64,000 nt of DNA from the NCBI GenBank assembly GCA_037783415.1, contig JAZGTN010000170.1:1407501-1471500 (forward strand), read 5' to 3'. Shown here piece by piece: positions 25,901 to 38,300 of the stretch. The notes beneath the pieces were generated by a model. The model made no database searches, was not told the origin of the DNA, and saw nothing but the letters and a program-made list of their open reading frames with translations. Each line of letters begins with the position of its first letter. Positions within the stretch are counted from its first letter, which is position 1. Source of the stretch: Leptasterias polaris. Taxonomy: Eukaryota; Echinodermata; Asteroidea; Forcipulatida; Asteriidae. A program made the translations under genes and the position numbers.

Positions 25901-28900
25901 TGGGAAGCGGCAGCCAGGGGATCACTTTAAAGGGATGCAACTTTTTATTTAAGTATCAAGTAATAAAAGAGCAGGGAAGTCATGAGCTCTCGCCTATTCC
26001 ATTTCTCATAGGAACTGGAAGGTTGCTGGGTACAACTTGAGAAAGTCTTCAACCCCACTGGAGACAACATGGAGGAACTAAACAGCTCTGGTTTTGAAGT
26101 CAAGAGGCTGGCCTCCCAGATGTACATACTAACAGGAAAAGCAAAGGTACTGTAACACAATAAGCCCAGAAACAACAACGGCTGACATGTACATGCATGA
26201 TGAGAGTGACTATTAGTATACAAATAATGAATGTTTATGAGTGCAATGGTGAAAATATTTCCACAACTTGGAAGATGAAATGCTCCGTTCAACGCGGCGA
26301 TCCCATCTTTCAACGAATGAAAATATTCTCACAAATGCTCGAATGCAGAACATTCATTATTTGTTCTATATAACACACAGGTAAATCTTTGTCATTTAGA
26401 GGAAAAAAACAATTACCTAATTTTACAAGAGTATATTCTGGCATCTAGTATGAGGGCGTTTTGTACATTAAAGGCTGATATGTAGTCGGTCGTGCGATGA
26501 ATATCGTCAAACGCTGAAGGGCTTCAGCGAATAGACACTGATGTCCCGGCGATACCATAAACTGTGCTCTTAATAATCGCACGTCAAGTTTGCAGCCCTG
26601 ACCATTGTTAGTCGACTATTGTATGTGTGCACCCCCATGGTAGTTTAGTGTGCAATAATGCTCTATGAAGAATAGTACCAAAATGCACACCTAAAATGCT
26701 CGATGAATAGTATCAAAATGTGTGCTTAATGACGTAGACCCTGTAACTGTGTGAATAATGAATTCTGTGTGACCGCCAATCCTCCAATCAAATGACATGG
26801 ATCTACTTGGGTTTTGTTTAAATGATCAGGCATCATCCACTTTTATTATTTCTTTAATAATATTATTTCTGTAATGAACTGAAGGCTGCATCCAAATTTC
26901 ACTTAATCACTGTAGCTTAGAAGCCCCAGAAAACCTGTAAACAAGAGTGGTTGCTGTGAACCAGAAATGTTTAATTGGCAAACCCTAACTCATCCTGCCC
27001 CTAACTCATCCAACAGTGCTTAAACAAAAATGTGGCTGGTCCATATTTGTAAACTTTTTGCTGGTAATCGTTTGGTATTCTTGCTTAACATCCCATCAGA
27101 ACAACCAAGTCTATGATATTTCCTAGTTCATTTTGATCTTTGTAGTGTGTTTCCGGATGCATCGGTCTTTCCGAAGTGATTGGGCAAACCAAAATTTGGG
27201 TTGTAAATTATTGTTGATGTTATTGATGTTATCCATGTCAGATTGGTGCTGTGTGTGAGTACATCAAGATGCTATTACAGAATGACGATATGAAGTTCTT
27301 AGTTTTTGCTCATCACAAGGAAGTATTGACTGCCCTCGCTCAAACTGTTGCGGCTTATACCAAGGAACATCAAAAACAACTCAAATATATCAGGATTGAT
27401 GGAGATGTACCAAGCTCAGAAAGAATGGTAATGTTTTTTAGTGTTTGTCTCTCAGTTTGTGATACATGCATAAATTTGAAAATACCAATAACTCATAACA
27501 AAGATGGGAGACGAGTAAGCAGGGCTCTACTAACCAAAGATTTCTCTGCTTACAGCGCCCTGTAAAGTTCATGATTCTAAGAACAGCAAGCCTAGAATTC
27601 CGATGAAAGCAGTGCCATGAAATTGGGCCCAGATCTGTCGTACAGCTACAGTTTCTGCAACAGTTTAACGACACTTAGCCACACAGGTTATGCTTTAACG
27701 CTGCAATTTTGTCCCCAAAGATGGAGCATCAATGGGTGATGACTACATTTACAATGGATCTGATAATGTAAATTTCTTGACCTATTATCTTTCACAGGCT
27801 TCCTGTCCCCATTAAAAATACTAAGACTGTTTTTTCCTTTAAAAGGGGGCCCTCAAGAATCACCTGTTCTCCAACTTGTGGCTGGTTGTCCCCATTACTT
27901 TTGTCTCTTAAGCACCTTGCATCCTTCGGTTATTTGGCGCTATATCAATCTAGTTTTATTATTATCTTTATTTCATGGTTTTTTATTGGTGTTTTCTTGT
28001 TCAGCATTTGGTGAATCAGTTTCAGAATGACTGTAACACCAGGGTTGCCTTACTGAGCATCCTTGCAGCTGGCACGGTGAGTACTGAATTAATGCTGACC
28101 GCTGACCTTCAAAGCCCTCAACAGGGAGAAGCCCCATCCTACCTATCTGAGCTACTCCATCCACATTATGTTCCCCCTGGATTGCATCCCTCATCCTCTC
28201 AATGTCTCCTTAAACCAAGATCCAAGTTTTAAAACTCCAAATTCTTCTTAAGCCCGGTTCATACTTCATGCAATACACATTTTGACGTCACAAATTTGCA
28301 ACAAACAATTCAGAAGAGTTCAGCTGAGGTCAACTCCTGCAAAAATTTCACAGCGAAAACAAAGCTGTGATGTAAAAATTTGCTTCGCAGGAAGTATGAA
28401 CCAGGCATCATGTGCTACTCCTACATGTAAAATGTGGAAACGCTTTCCCATCCTTGCTTCAATCAGCTGGCTCTCTGAAAAGCTTTAAATCCAAACTCAA
28501 ACCTCACTTGTTTCAACTCCCTTATAACTAAACTATGGTTCTAGGTTTATCCTCTCCACACTTTTGTTTTGGTTGTTTATTTTTTTTTCATTTCTGTACA
28601 GCACATCAAGATTTCCCTCAATTATGTTCTGGGCTTTAAGTTTGGCTTATTATAACTATTATTATACCCCGCACACTCACATCCTTGTCATTACTTGCCA
28701 TCCTTTATTTTGCCATGTATACTGTCTTGATGCTCCAAAATGAAACACAGAAGTCCTATATGGATAATTATAGGATGCTCCGTAGGGCCGTTTCCAAAAC
28801 AATCGTTCCCTGCCCATTTTTCCAATGGAGGCAAGGTCTTGTTGCGGCAGACAAGGTTGGTGACTACATGGAGTCATTTGAATTCATTCACTGAGTGTGG

Positions 28901-29368
28901 AGTTGATAAGTTTTTGTGTCTATTTTGAGTTAATTGCGAGAACAATTTCAAATGAAAAGGATCAAAATGTATGTGTGAGTTACATAAAACAAATAATTTG
29001 AATGCATTTCGGTCATGGATTTTCCTCGCTTGGCTTTGCCTCGTGAAATGAAGTCCAGATTTCACCTCTTGATTAATGCACTCCTATGCATCCAATATTA
29101 GTATTTTATTATTGAAACCCGAATGATTCCAATGTAAGCCAAGTTGTATTTTCCATTGAGTATTTATGAGTTTTTATTCTGGATCTAGGGATTGACTCTA
29201 ACTGCTGCCAGCCAGGTCGTATTTGCTGAATTACACTGGACACCAGGTATCCTACACCAGTGTGAGGATCGAGCACATCGCATTGGTCAGTTAAATGCTA
29301 TCCATGTACACTATCTGGTCGCCAAGGGAACCATCGATGAATGGATGTGGTCTACATTATCAAAGAAG
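19921..29368 (+). CDS. ZRANB3: ZRANB3 exons 1-11: SNF2 helicase motor
   Basis: The Walker A motif GDEMGLGKT spans residues 49-57 and is split by intron 2, with GDE at the end of the 19-nt exon 2. The Walker B box DESH is at 148-151 and motif III (LLTGTPAL) around 176-183. The second RecA lobe (exons 9-11) contains [18 protein letters not shown] and the arginine-finger motif EDRAHRIGQ at 433-441. All ATPase residues needed for activity are present. Where vertebrates have AAGQGLT, this protein reads AAGTGLT, formed across the exon 10/11 junction. Identity to vertebrate ZRANB3 is obvious throughout, and these exons alone fix the orthology against SMARCAL1. Confidence 0.95.
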
Positions 29369-32300
29369 GTATTTTCAATAACTCTGGGGGAATTCAAGTT
29401 TTAAAATGCATTCAGGTTGGCTCGTGTGTTCCCTACCTTTCACCACCGTGACCCAGGTTGGTATTCTGGACCGAAGCCTTCCATGTTGGTTTGGTTTTTA
29501 GCCCCTACCTGAGTGCGTGGGTTTCCACCATTTGGTTTCCCTCCAACATCTTAAACTGACATTTCTTCTGACAGTCGTTTCCGAGGGTCAGTTGGTTTCA
29601 TTACTTGAATAATAAATCAAAAGGAAAGTTAATCCAATATGTTTCCCTAATAATGGGGCAGATAAGGAAAATAGTATTGGCAATTGTGCTTTTTATGATT
29701 CACAGATGGAATTTGTCACCTAGTCAGAATATGTCGCAGGAAATATATTTGGCCATCCCAGATTTGATTTTTGAATGGCTGCCATTACTTGCTGTATAAG
29801 GACAAATGTCTGATGGCCCTTTAGCCATGTATCTTTCTCCTGACTACTCTGTCTGTGTGCCAAAGTCCATGCTTGTATCATCAAAGGCACAATCCACTAC
29901 CTACCTGCCGTACTGTAAAGTGAAAAAACTGATTTGTCAGTTGATTCTGTGTGTGTGAACGTTTTGTTTCACAATCCTTAGTTAAGCTGGGGCTGGGGTA
30001 CCCTTAAACTGACCTTAAACTTAAAGGATACTCTAACAATATTGCCCCAGAGAGGGGTTCAAAGGAACAATAGAGGAACAATGGAAGTACCCCACTTATT
30101 GTTCCATGTCGACCGAAGGGCGTAATTTATTGTAAAGTAAATGCAATTAATATTTGGTTACACACTTTATCCTTGATAGGTTAATGTCCTGAGCAGTACC
30201 TTAAATGGCCGACTTCAGCATCTTAGAATGGATGAGAAAGAGAAGGAAGAGGTGGAATTTCTTAAGCATGCTGCAGCTTGGTTGCCTAGCAACAGAGACT
30301 TAGATGAAGATGATACTTTTTATTTTTCCCAAAAGGTTTGTTCTCTTCTTCTTGTATGACATCATCGGTGTTTAAATGTTCTAGTATCCGTCCATTCATC
30401 ATCTTGAAAAATATTCAATTTCAAGTGATTTTGCCGTAAAGGAAAACACACACAAACATAAAATGTTTTTGTTGTGACTGTGTTCCTAATATAATGTGAA
30501 CAAATAACTGTTTTATCGAGTTTGTGTGATAGTCTGCAAGATACGTTGTACGTATATTGTTCTTTTGGATGTGAAGACTGGATGAATGTATGCAAGTTCC
30601 AGATACTTTTTTATTAGAAAATTAATTTAGGCACCTTTTTCCATTTTTGTTGTGTCATTGTAGAAGACTAACTGCGAAAGTCGAGACATCCGTAGTTTTT
30701 TCACGTCAAAGGGGCAGAGTTCAAAGAAGAGAAAGCGCAAGTACCCCACCGTTGAGACTTCACTCAGTCCCCACGGGGTGAGAAGCTTAAAGGAGGATAT
30801 TCAGTCAACAACAGTCATCTTTGATGAGGACGATGATGACTTCAAAGCAATGAAGAAGCGTCGTCCATCAAAAGACAGTTCTCCCAAACAATCCATCAGT
30901 AGAACAACTGCAAATTACATGTCTCCTAAAACGAACTGTCCGGACTCGGTTCCTTTACCTAAGGAGTGTCAGTCAGGAACAAGTGATGAAGGTTGTCTTA
31001 CCCCATCTTATGATTATCTGGATGATCTTCCAGTGATGAGAAGCAATAAAAGGTCTCGACGAGAAGTGACTTTTGAAGATCAGCAAGACAAAAACAGTCA
31101 TGGTGGCTGTACTACAATAAATACAGCCGGGATACCAAAAGTCATCAGATTGGTCAAGGATATAGCGTCGTTCAGACAGAAAGATAACGATACAAAGAAG
31201 GACAGCGATCAGTCCTACATTTGCAGTCTTAACTTTCGAACCCATAGGAACAGAAATCAATCGCAGCTAAACATTTGCCCTCAAGAATATAGCACAGATC
31301 CAAAGAGACACTCTGACATGTCTGTTAACTTGTCTTCTAAATTTGTTGATGAAGCTTCCTACTCTGCAGATGAAGCTTCCGGATTGTTACATGAATTCCC
31401 CTGGTTAGACGAAGCTTCCCGTGCTGCTGATGAAGCTTCTTGGTCTGCCGATGAAGCTTCCCGTGCTGCTGATGAAGCTTCTCAGGCTGCTGATGAAGCT
31501 TCCCGTGCTGCAGATGAAGCTTCCCGGGCTGCCGATGAAGCTTCCCGAGATGCCAATGAAGCTTCTGGAGTTGCTGGTGAAGGTTCCCGAGCAGCTGATG
31601 AAGCTTCTCAGGCTGCTGATGAAGCTTCTCAGGCTGCCGATGAAGCTTCCCGAGATGCCAATGAAGCTTCTGGAGTTGCTGGTGAAGGTTCCCGAGCAGC
31701 TGATGAAGCTGGTCGAGCTGCTGGTGAAGTCATCTGCTCTGCAAATGATGATGCTAGTAGGAGGACGTGGGGTTGTAATGCCTGTACCTTTAACAATCAT
31801 ATTGATTTGCCATTTTGTGAAATATGCAGTACTCCAAGAAAGACCAAGAGAAGCCAACTGTCAGGCCAAACTTCTCAGGGAACAAACAGTTCATCTACTC
31901 ATCAGAACAGTGAAGGTAAAACCAAGAAAGCTTCTACGTTTGCAGTTCAAAGACTTCAAACAAGGGAACCAGATCAGATCAAGAGCTCAAATACACCAAA
32001 AATGATGACTAAAACAACTGAAAAACCCAAACTCACAGCCCCAACAATTAATGTCACAAATAATGATGATGAGAAAATAAACTTTGCTTATAACAACTCG
32101 GATCTTGCCAAAGAAATAGAAGACGCTACTTGCAGCTATCTTGCCAGTGTGAGTGTACCAGGTAATGCACTGGAGGAACCATGGAGATGTAACGAGGCAA
32201 ACTGTGACTATGTGAATACAAATAATGACAGTGAATGTGAGACATGCTGGAGTCCGAAACCAAGGCAACCATCCGACAAATGTAACCCTCCAGCTATCAA

Positions 32301-35300
32301 GACATCGAAACGATGGAGATGTGCCGAGGCAGACTGTGGTCATTTTAATGCAAACAGCGATGGTGATTGTGAGGCATGCCGGAGTCCAAAACCCAAACCA
32401 AAGAGTGTAACCTTCGCCTCCGTCAATAACGCCCCTCAGAATGATGAATCTAAATGTGTTTACAATCCTCCGGATAATTTGGAAGACATCCAATCCACAT
32501 CTTCAAGCTCAAGTCTGATGGGCTCCGAGGTGGAAGACCCAGTGTTGTACGACTCTCTCCTGTATTGTCTCAGTAAACACACGGACAGGATCTACCTCTA
32601 TGACCAGGTAACTGTGAATCTTGTTATCAGTTAAAAAGGAGACTTTGAGGTTTAAATGTGTTATACAGGATTGTTGTTGCTGACAAAATAGTCGCAGACA
32701 GTGTTTATGTTTTGTGTGATTAACCATCAGTTATTATCAATTATTCAGTTTTTCTTATTTACCCTTTTTTCCCTGTTTTTCCCCCTCAATTTTTGTTGTC
32801 AGGATGAAAGACCGCTGAATTGCTGCTTCTTGCCAATCGATCTTCAACATCACGATCTGGACGCTCTACCATCCGTCCTTCATGATCAGCACAATTTACG
32901 TGTTGCTTTATGCTTTCTAAGGGAATGGAATAGGTACCCCCTAAAAAGCTTCAGATTTCTTGTGTTCTTTAAATTTTCATAAAGACCCTTCTCAGATGAT
33001 ATCACTATTTTATCTCTCATCATGCTGGATTACTTACACACGCGAGTCACGCACACCGTAACAAAGCCTGTACGTACAAGTGCTGTGAAATGCAGTGCTG
33101 GTTGCATGGTACTACACATACGCAGCCTACATTGTGCATATTTCTCTAGCATTGCGGACCCAAGGCTAAGAGATTTTGTTACAACTCCTGTTGGAATTCT
33201 TAAAACTTGGTCATCATTGGAATTGTTTTTATTTAAAGAATCGACCCTGGGTAATTCAACATTTTCCATGCTGTTTGGCTAGGTCTCGATTGGTAACTTA
33301 ACATTTTGGAGATTTTAAAACAAATTTGCTTACAAACGGCTTGTTCAAAACACTGTGATAGCATTATTGAAGGCTAATACTCATAACCTCTTGGCCATGA
33401 CATGCCATAATGTTTCTTCTTGAATATCAGGTGTTTTTACGTTTGATAACAAATCAAAGATTTTAACTGCCTCAGTTATGATCAAGTATTAATCCAGTTG
33501 TTGTTTTTGTTTATGTTTTCCTCAGTCTGAATGAGATAAAGAAAAAACAGCTTAGGAAGAGTGGTGCAATAATAGAAAGTCCTCTTGCAGCATTGGAATC
33601 ACTGAAACAAGCACAGCACTATCAGCCATGCACTAAGAGGTTCCTTACTAAGGTCTGTGTACAAGCATTTTATTTATGAATTCTTTTCTTCTCATTTTGT
33701 TAAATTTCTGCTGTGGTTGCACTAGGGATAAGGTACAATCATGTAAACAGGCATGGTAATCTTCCTACTTTAGTCCAATTTCAAATGTTTTGCCCTTGGA
33801 AGAAATCAGAAAAACTGTGATTAAATGAAAAGTTTATTGAGCCCTACACTCTCTTTTTGGCATGTTATATTTTTGAAGGCACGCTTGTGCAGCCACACCA
33901 GCCCCCTAGCACCACTCATTATAATTATTCTCTATCCAATGTTTAGTTCACTTATTTCAGTCAGCCCTTTACGTTTTCCTGTATACATTCTTTAATATTA
34001 ATTAATTATTAAACCTTCCGCAGTAAACGGAGGGCCCTCCGGATTTCCTGAGTGTCATGTGTGGGTTATTTTTGTTGCTTGAGTAAATTTGCGTTTCTAA
34101 AATTGCATAGTCGTTGCCACTCCCCGGCAACCCCGCGCGCTCAACCGCTTGGTCCGTTACAATATGAACAAGTACCGTAGGTCAGCCCAAGTACCGTAGG
34201 TCAGCCCAAGTACCGTAGGTCAGCCCTTGTACCGTAGGTCAGCCCTTGTGCTCAAAAAAGTTCCTACTTCTTTTTTTAAAGGACCTTACATGCTACCTCT
34301 GGAGAAAAATTATCAACTGAAGTGTGTTTTTTTGTACCTGTGTGTAGATTGACTTGGCAATGGCAGCCAAGCAGAAGGCAGACTCAGTGGGTGGTAGTGT
34401 AAGAGTAATTACCAAGCAAAGACACACATCAAAAGGCAGATCAGAACCTCATCGCCCCGACCAAAGTTCATTATCAGACAGTGCTTCATCAAGCTCAGGT
34501 GAGCAGTCATGTACATTGTGCATGTAATATTTATTCTCAATGAGATACTAGGTGAGGTGCCATATTGCTACTAGATTATGCTAGGTACACTGGGGCAAGC
34601 CCCCTTTCTTATCTTTACAACTAGTGTACTGGGTTCTTGTTCGTGCATTACACAAAACAAACAACTTTACCTTTCATCCAAAGGACGAAGCAAGAATTGT
34701 TATGTCCTTTGCTGATTGTGTAGAAGAATAAATACAATTTTCAGAGGAATAAGTTACTCTTGTGTCATGACGTGAACGTGTGGTTCCAGTGCATCAGACT
34801 CAAGCTCTGGTGTTTCTGACCAGCAACGTGTTTTGTTTCTAATCCTGCACTTGGCACTTGTGTTCTGTAAGCAAGCCTCGTCCTTTGGAAGGGATGTAAA
34901 GTTGTAGGTACCGTGTTTTATGTAATGCACGTGAAAGAACCCAGTACACTCAAAGAGAAGTGGTTGCCCCAGTGTTTCTGGCAGGAATATGTGCTACCTC
35001 ATCTTTCATTCTCTTCAGGGGATGGTATTTGTTCTTCTGAAAAATATCTGTTCTGTCAATACAAAAATGCTCTTTGATCTAACTGAGGATACTGCAGATA
35101 CTGCTCCCATAAGCCCCTCAGAATCTTTAACTCCAGGGGTTACCAAGAGGTGGAAATGTCATCATTTCAACATACCTCCTAAGATCTGGATCCAAGCTTC
35201 AGGTTTTTTTTGTCGGCAATGACTCTTACCGATGATGATTAGACAATGCAGGCATTATGCAAATTCCTTGTGGCTGCTATGTCTGTTTTGGGCAAACCTT

Positions 35301-38300
35301 TTACCAACAATAAAGTGGTACAGCATATAACCTTTTTCTTAGTTACAGTTTGTTTTAGATTATTTCCATTAGACTACCTTCCTTGAACTTTTTTCAAATA
35401 ATTGTTCGTACCGTACAGTAGCACAGCAGTCAGACGAGAATATTTCTGCACTAAAGAGAGGAACGTGTGTCCAGGTAATTTTCTTGAACGTTTGGTAATC
35501 ACTCTTAAAACGAGTGGTGAAAAAAACCTACTGGTCATAAGCCTACGGCAGCTTTCGATAGTATAAAGCATTTTGAGAACCATTTCACTTTGAAGTAATG
35601 TGGTTATGTATAAATACTATAGCAGTTTTTATGCCCCAAAATTTGAATCTGTTTAACAGAAACAGGTTACCATCTAAACCACGATGTAATGCACATTGCT
35701 GGTCAATGGTCCCCCACAAATCTTGGCTCAGAATATTCATCTACTATGTTTCATTTTCCCACTAGCAGCTGTATAAATAGACCATTTTATCATGTTGCAA
35801 CAGTTTTAGTCTTGCTCCCCTTGTGGAATACCATTATTGAATACTGATTCCCATTCTGCTGGAAAGATACCAGACTATTTTTTTCCCTTATAGCCTCGCT
35901 TTTGTTTACATTGATTTAAGTGGTAAGAAAAAACAAAATGGTGGCACTATGATTACAATTTATTTGGACCAGGTTTTTACTTTATTGTCATGCAAACTTT
36001 GTTGGCTGTGGTTGTGCCTTAAGCTATATCGCTGAAAATAAATGCCCATTCTTCAACACTGCTACTGTAGCTAGCTGCTGCTGCTTTAATTGTACCCTTT
36101 TATCCTGAATGATAGGCTCTTGATGATGAAGGGCGCCCTCTATGCGTGTTTTGTGGGAAGGTTACTTCATTGAGCACGGCCGTGGAGAAGCATGAAGGAG
36201 CAGCATGGGATATGCGTTACTGTTCAGAGAGATGTAAACATGAATACAGTGTGAGTATCCGAGCGAAGCAATTTAAAAGGTTTACAACATGACAAATCAT
36301 AATGTGATTGGAAGCTTTGAATGGTGTAGATTTATATTTGGTTGTCACAACATCCACATCCATGTAGTGTCGTGGAAGAGTGATATTGTGCATTGAAGTC
36401 AAGTAGTAGATTGTGCTCTCAGTACTTGCATCCTTTTAATCAGAATTGCTTTGTCCTCAGTATGTGACCTACATCATGTATAGTCATAAGTCCTGTGTTG
36501 TGTGAGGTACCTTATTGAACCGAGGGCTCTTAAAAGAAGGCCAAGGCCCATAGTCTGAGGTCAATTTGCTCCACACCACCTTCAATCCTTTCCAAGGTAT
36601 TATAAATTGTACACTAGTTACTTCATTTAATTGAAAAACATTCGATATATTCCAAAATGTCTGGTTCAGCTTGGCTTAGTGGTTTCTTCCCTGCCCCGCG
36701 CATGTCTCACCCCTGTAGACCCTGGTTCGAATCCCGGACCAGAGCCTTGTGTATGGATTGGGTTTTCAGTCCCTCCCTAATGGGAGACTTTTTGAGTCAA
36801 TAGATAGTTCCCAGTAGACGCCATCTTTACGGGCAAATCGCATTTTGGCTTGCAGGCGCGTCAAGCGCTCAAATTGTTAACGCAGCCGCGTCATTCACTA
36901 ACCAATCACGCAATAAGTTTGGTGAAATGTACGCGTGATGCACGCCGTTCTCACGCGTAACGCATGACTGTGTGTTCCAAATTGCCTGTAAAGATGGCCG
37001 ACTTACGTCATACTGCAACCTATCTATAGCAGTAGTACCACCCACGGTTCTTTTCCACTGTTCTCAGTGATGAGAACAAGAACAATTACTATAGTGAGTT
37101 GGATGCCAGAAAAAATGTTTAAAAGTCTCCCTTTTAAGTTGGTTTTCCCTGTTTGGGTTTTCCTCCAATATAACTGACATTTCTTCAGCATCTTTTCTTC
37201 ACAGGTATCGTCAGGCCTGCGTGTTACAGTGCTAGGTGCTTTTAAGGATCTCTTGTTTCATTACCTTTGCCTTTACTTTAACGGATCCCAATTCTACAAT
37301 TCTTGTCCATTTAGTAATGTTCTGGTTTTAGTTTTGATGCCTCCTCATTTGAATGATTTGTTTTTGTTTCAGGTGAAATTCTCCTGAAATTAATATTCTG
37401 TTTGATCAACTCTGTGTGAGTTTTTCAGTGATAGCCCAGTCCATTGAGTCCAAGTGTGTGTTGAGTTTGGATGGGCCATGGTTTTTGTTTTTTCCCTTTA
37501 GCATTTGATCTATGTTTAACATTTGTTCATTTCAATTGAATGACTTTTAAAAAGGAGATAATCATTTGCCCTCCTATGTAATTGCTCTTGATCTCGGGTT
37601 TCTTTTTTCTTCCTGAAAATTGAGTCCCTCACTGTTTTAAAATTACAAATTTTCAAAATGTTAGTCTTTTATCTTTATACTGTTTTATTTCAATCATTCA
37701 CTTTACTGTTAACAATTTACTTCTGTTTTTGTAATTTGTTGAATAATGCCATTGCCATTTAATCCTTTTGTATAACTTGCAATATATATGTATACATTTA
37801 TTTCCACCTAATGATATACTTTTTTAGTATTAAGTTCCTTTTAGTGTTTCTTAAATTTCTTTTATATATGTGTAAAAATAATATGTGATTGAGGTACCTT
37901 TTATGATGCAGGGTTCATATTGAAACCAGTTTACACTGATTTGGCTCACACTGGGTTACCAAAGGAAGTAAATAAATAAGTAAATAAGTTAACAAATGTT
38001 TACCTTATCATGTTCTGATTCATCCTTTGTACCAACTTTTTATTTTAAAGTGTCGTGGGTCAAACAGCAGGTATATCCGCGACCAGTTACTGGAGGCAGA
38101 ACATGGAATGTGCCAGCTGTGTGGACTAAAGGCCCAAGAACTCTGCAACAATATCAAGTCAGTTCAAACGATCATCTTATTCTCTTATGATTGTTATACA
38201 TTTTTCAGATGAATTTTATATTACTAATTATTTCTTGATTATTTTGTACTTTGTGTTTATTTATATTTGTTTTCATTGCAATGAGTCACCAATTGTTGTT

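Noticed and set aside
31405..31857. Long minus-strand and second-frame + ORFs over the DEAS repeats
   Set aside because: They are frame shadows of the 21-bp coding minisatellite; the frame continuous with the helicase and zinc fingers is the real one.
34170..34245. Regular 19-bp repeats resembling a CRISPR array
   Set aside because: Units are directly joined without spacers, and the host is a eukaryotic intron; it is a plain tandem repeat.
35019..35097. Earlier acceptor (ctcttcag) for ZRANB3 exon 17
   Set aside because: From exon 16 the frame would hit a stop within 20 codons; the acceptor at 35096-35097 keeps the frame to exon 18.
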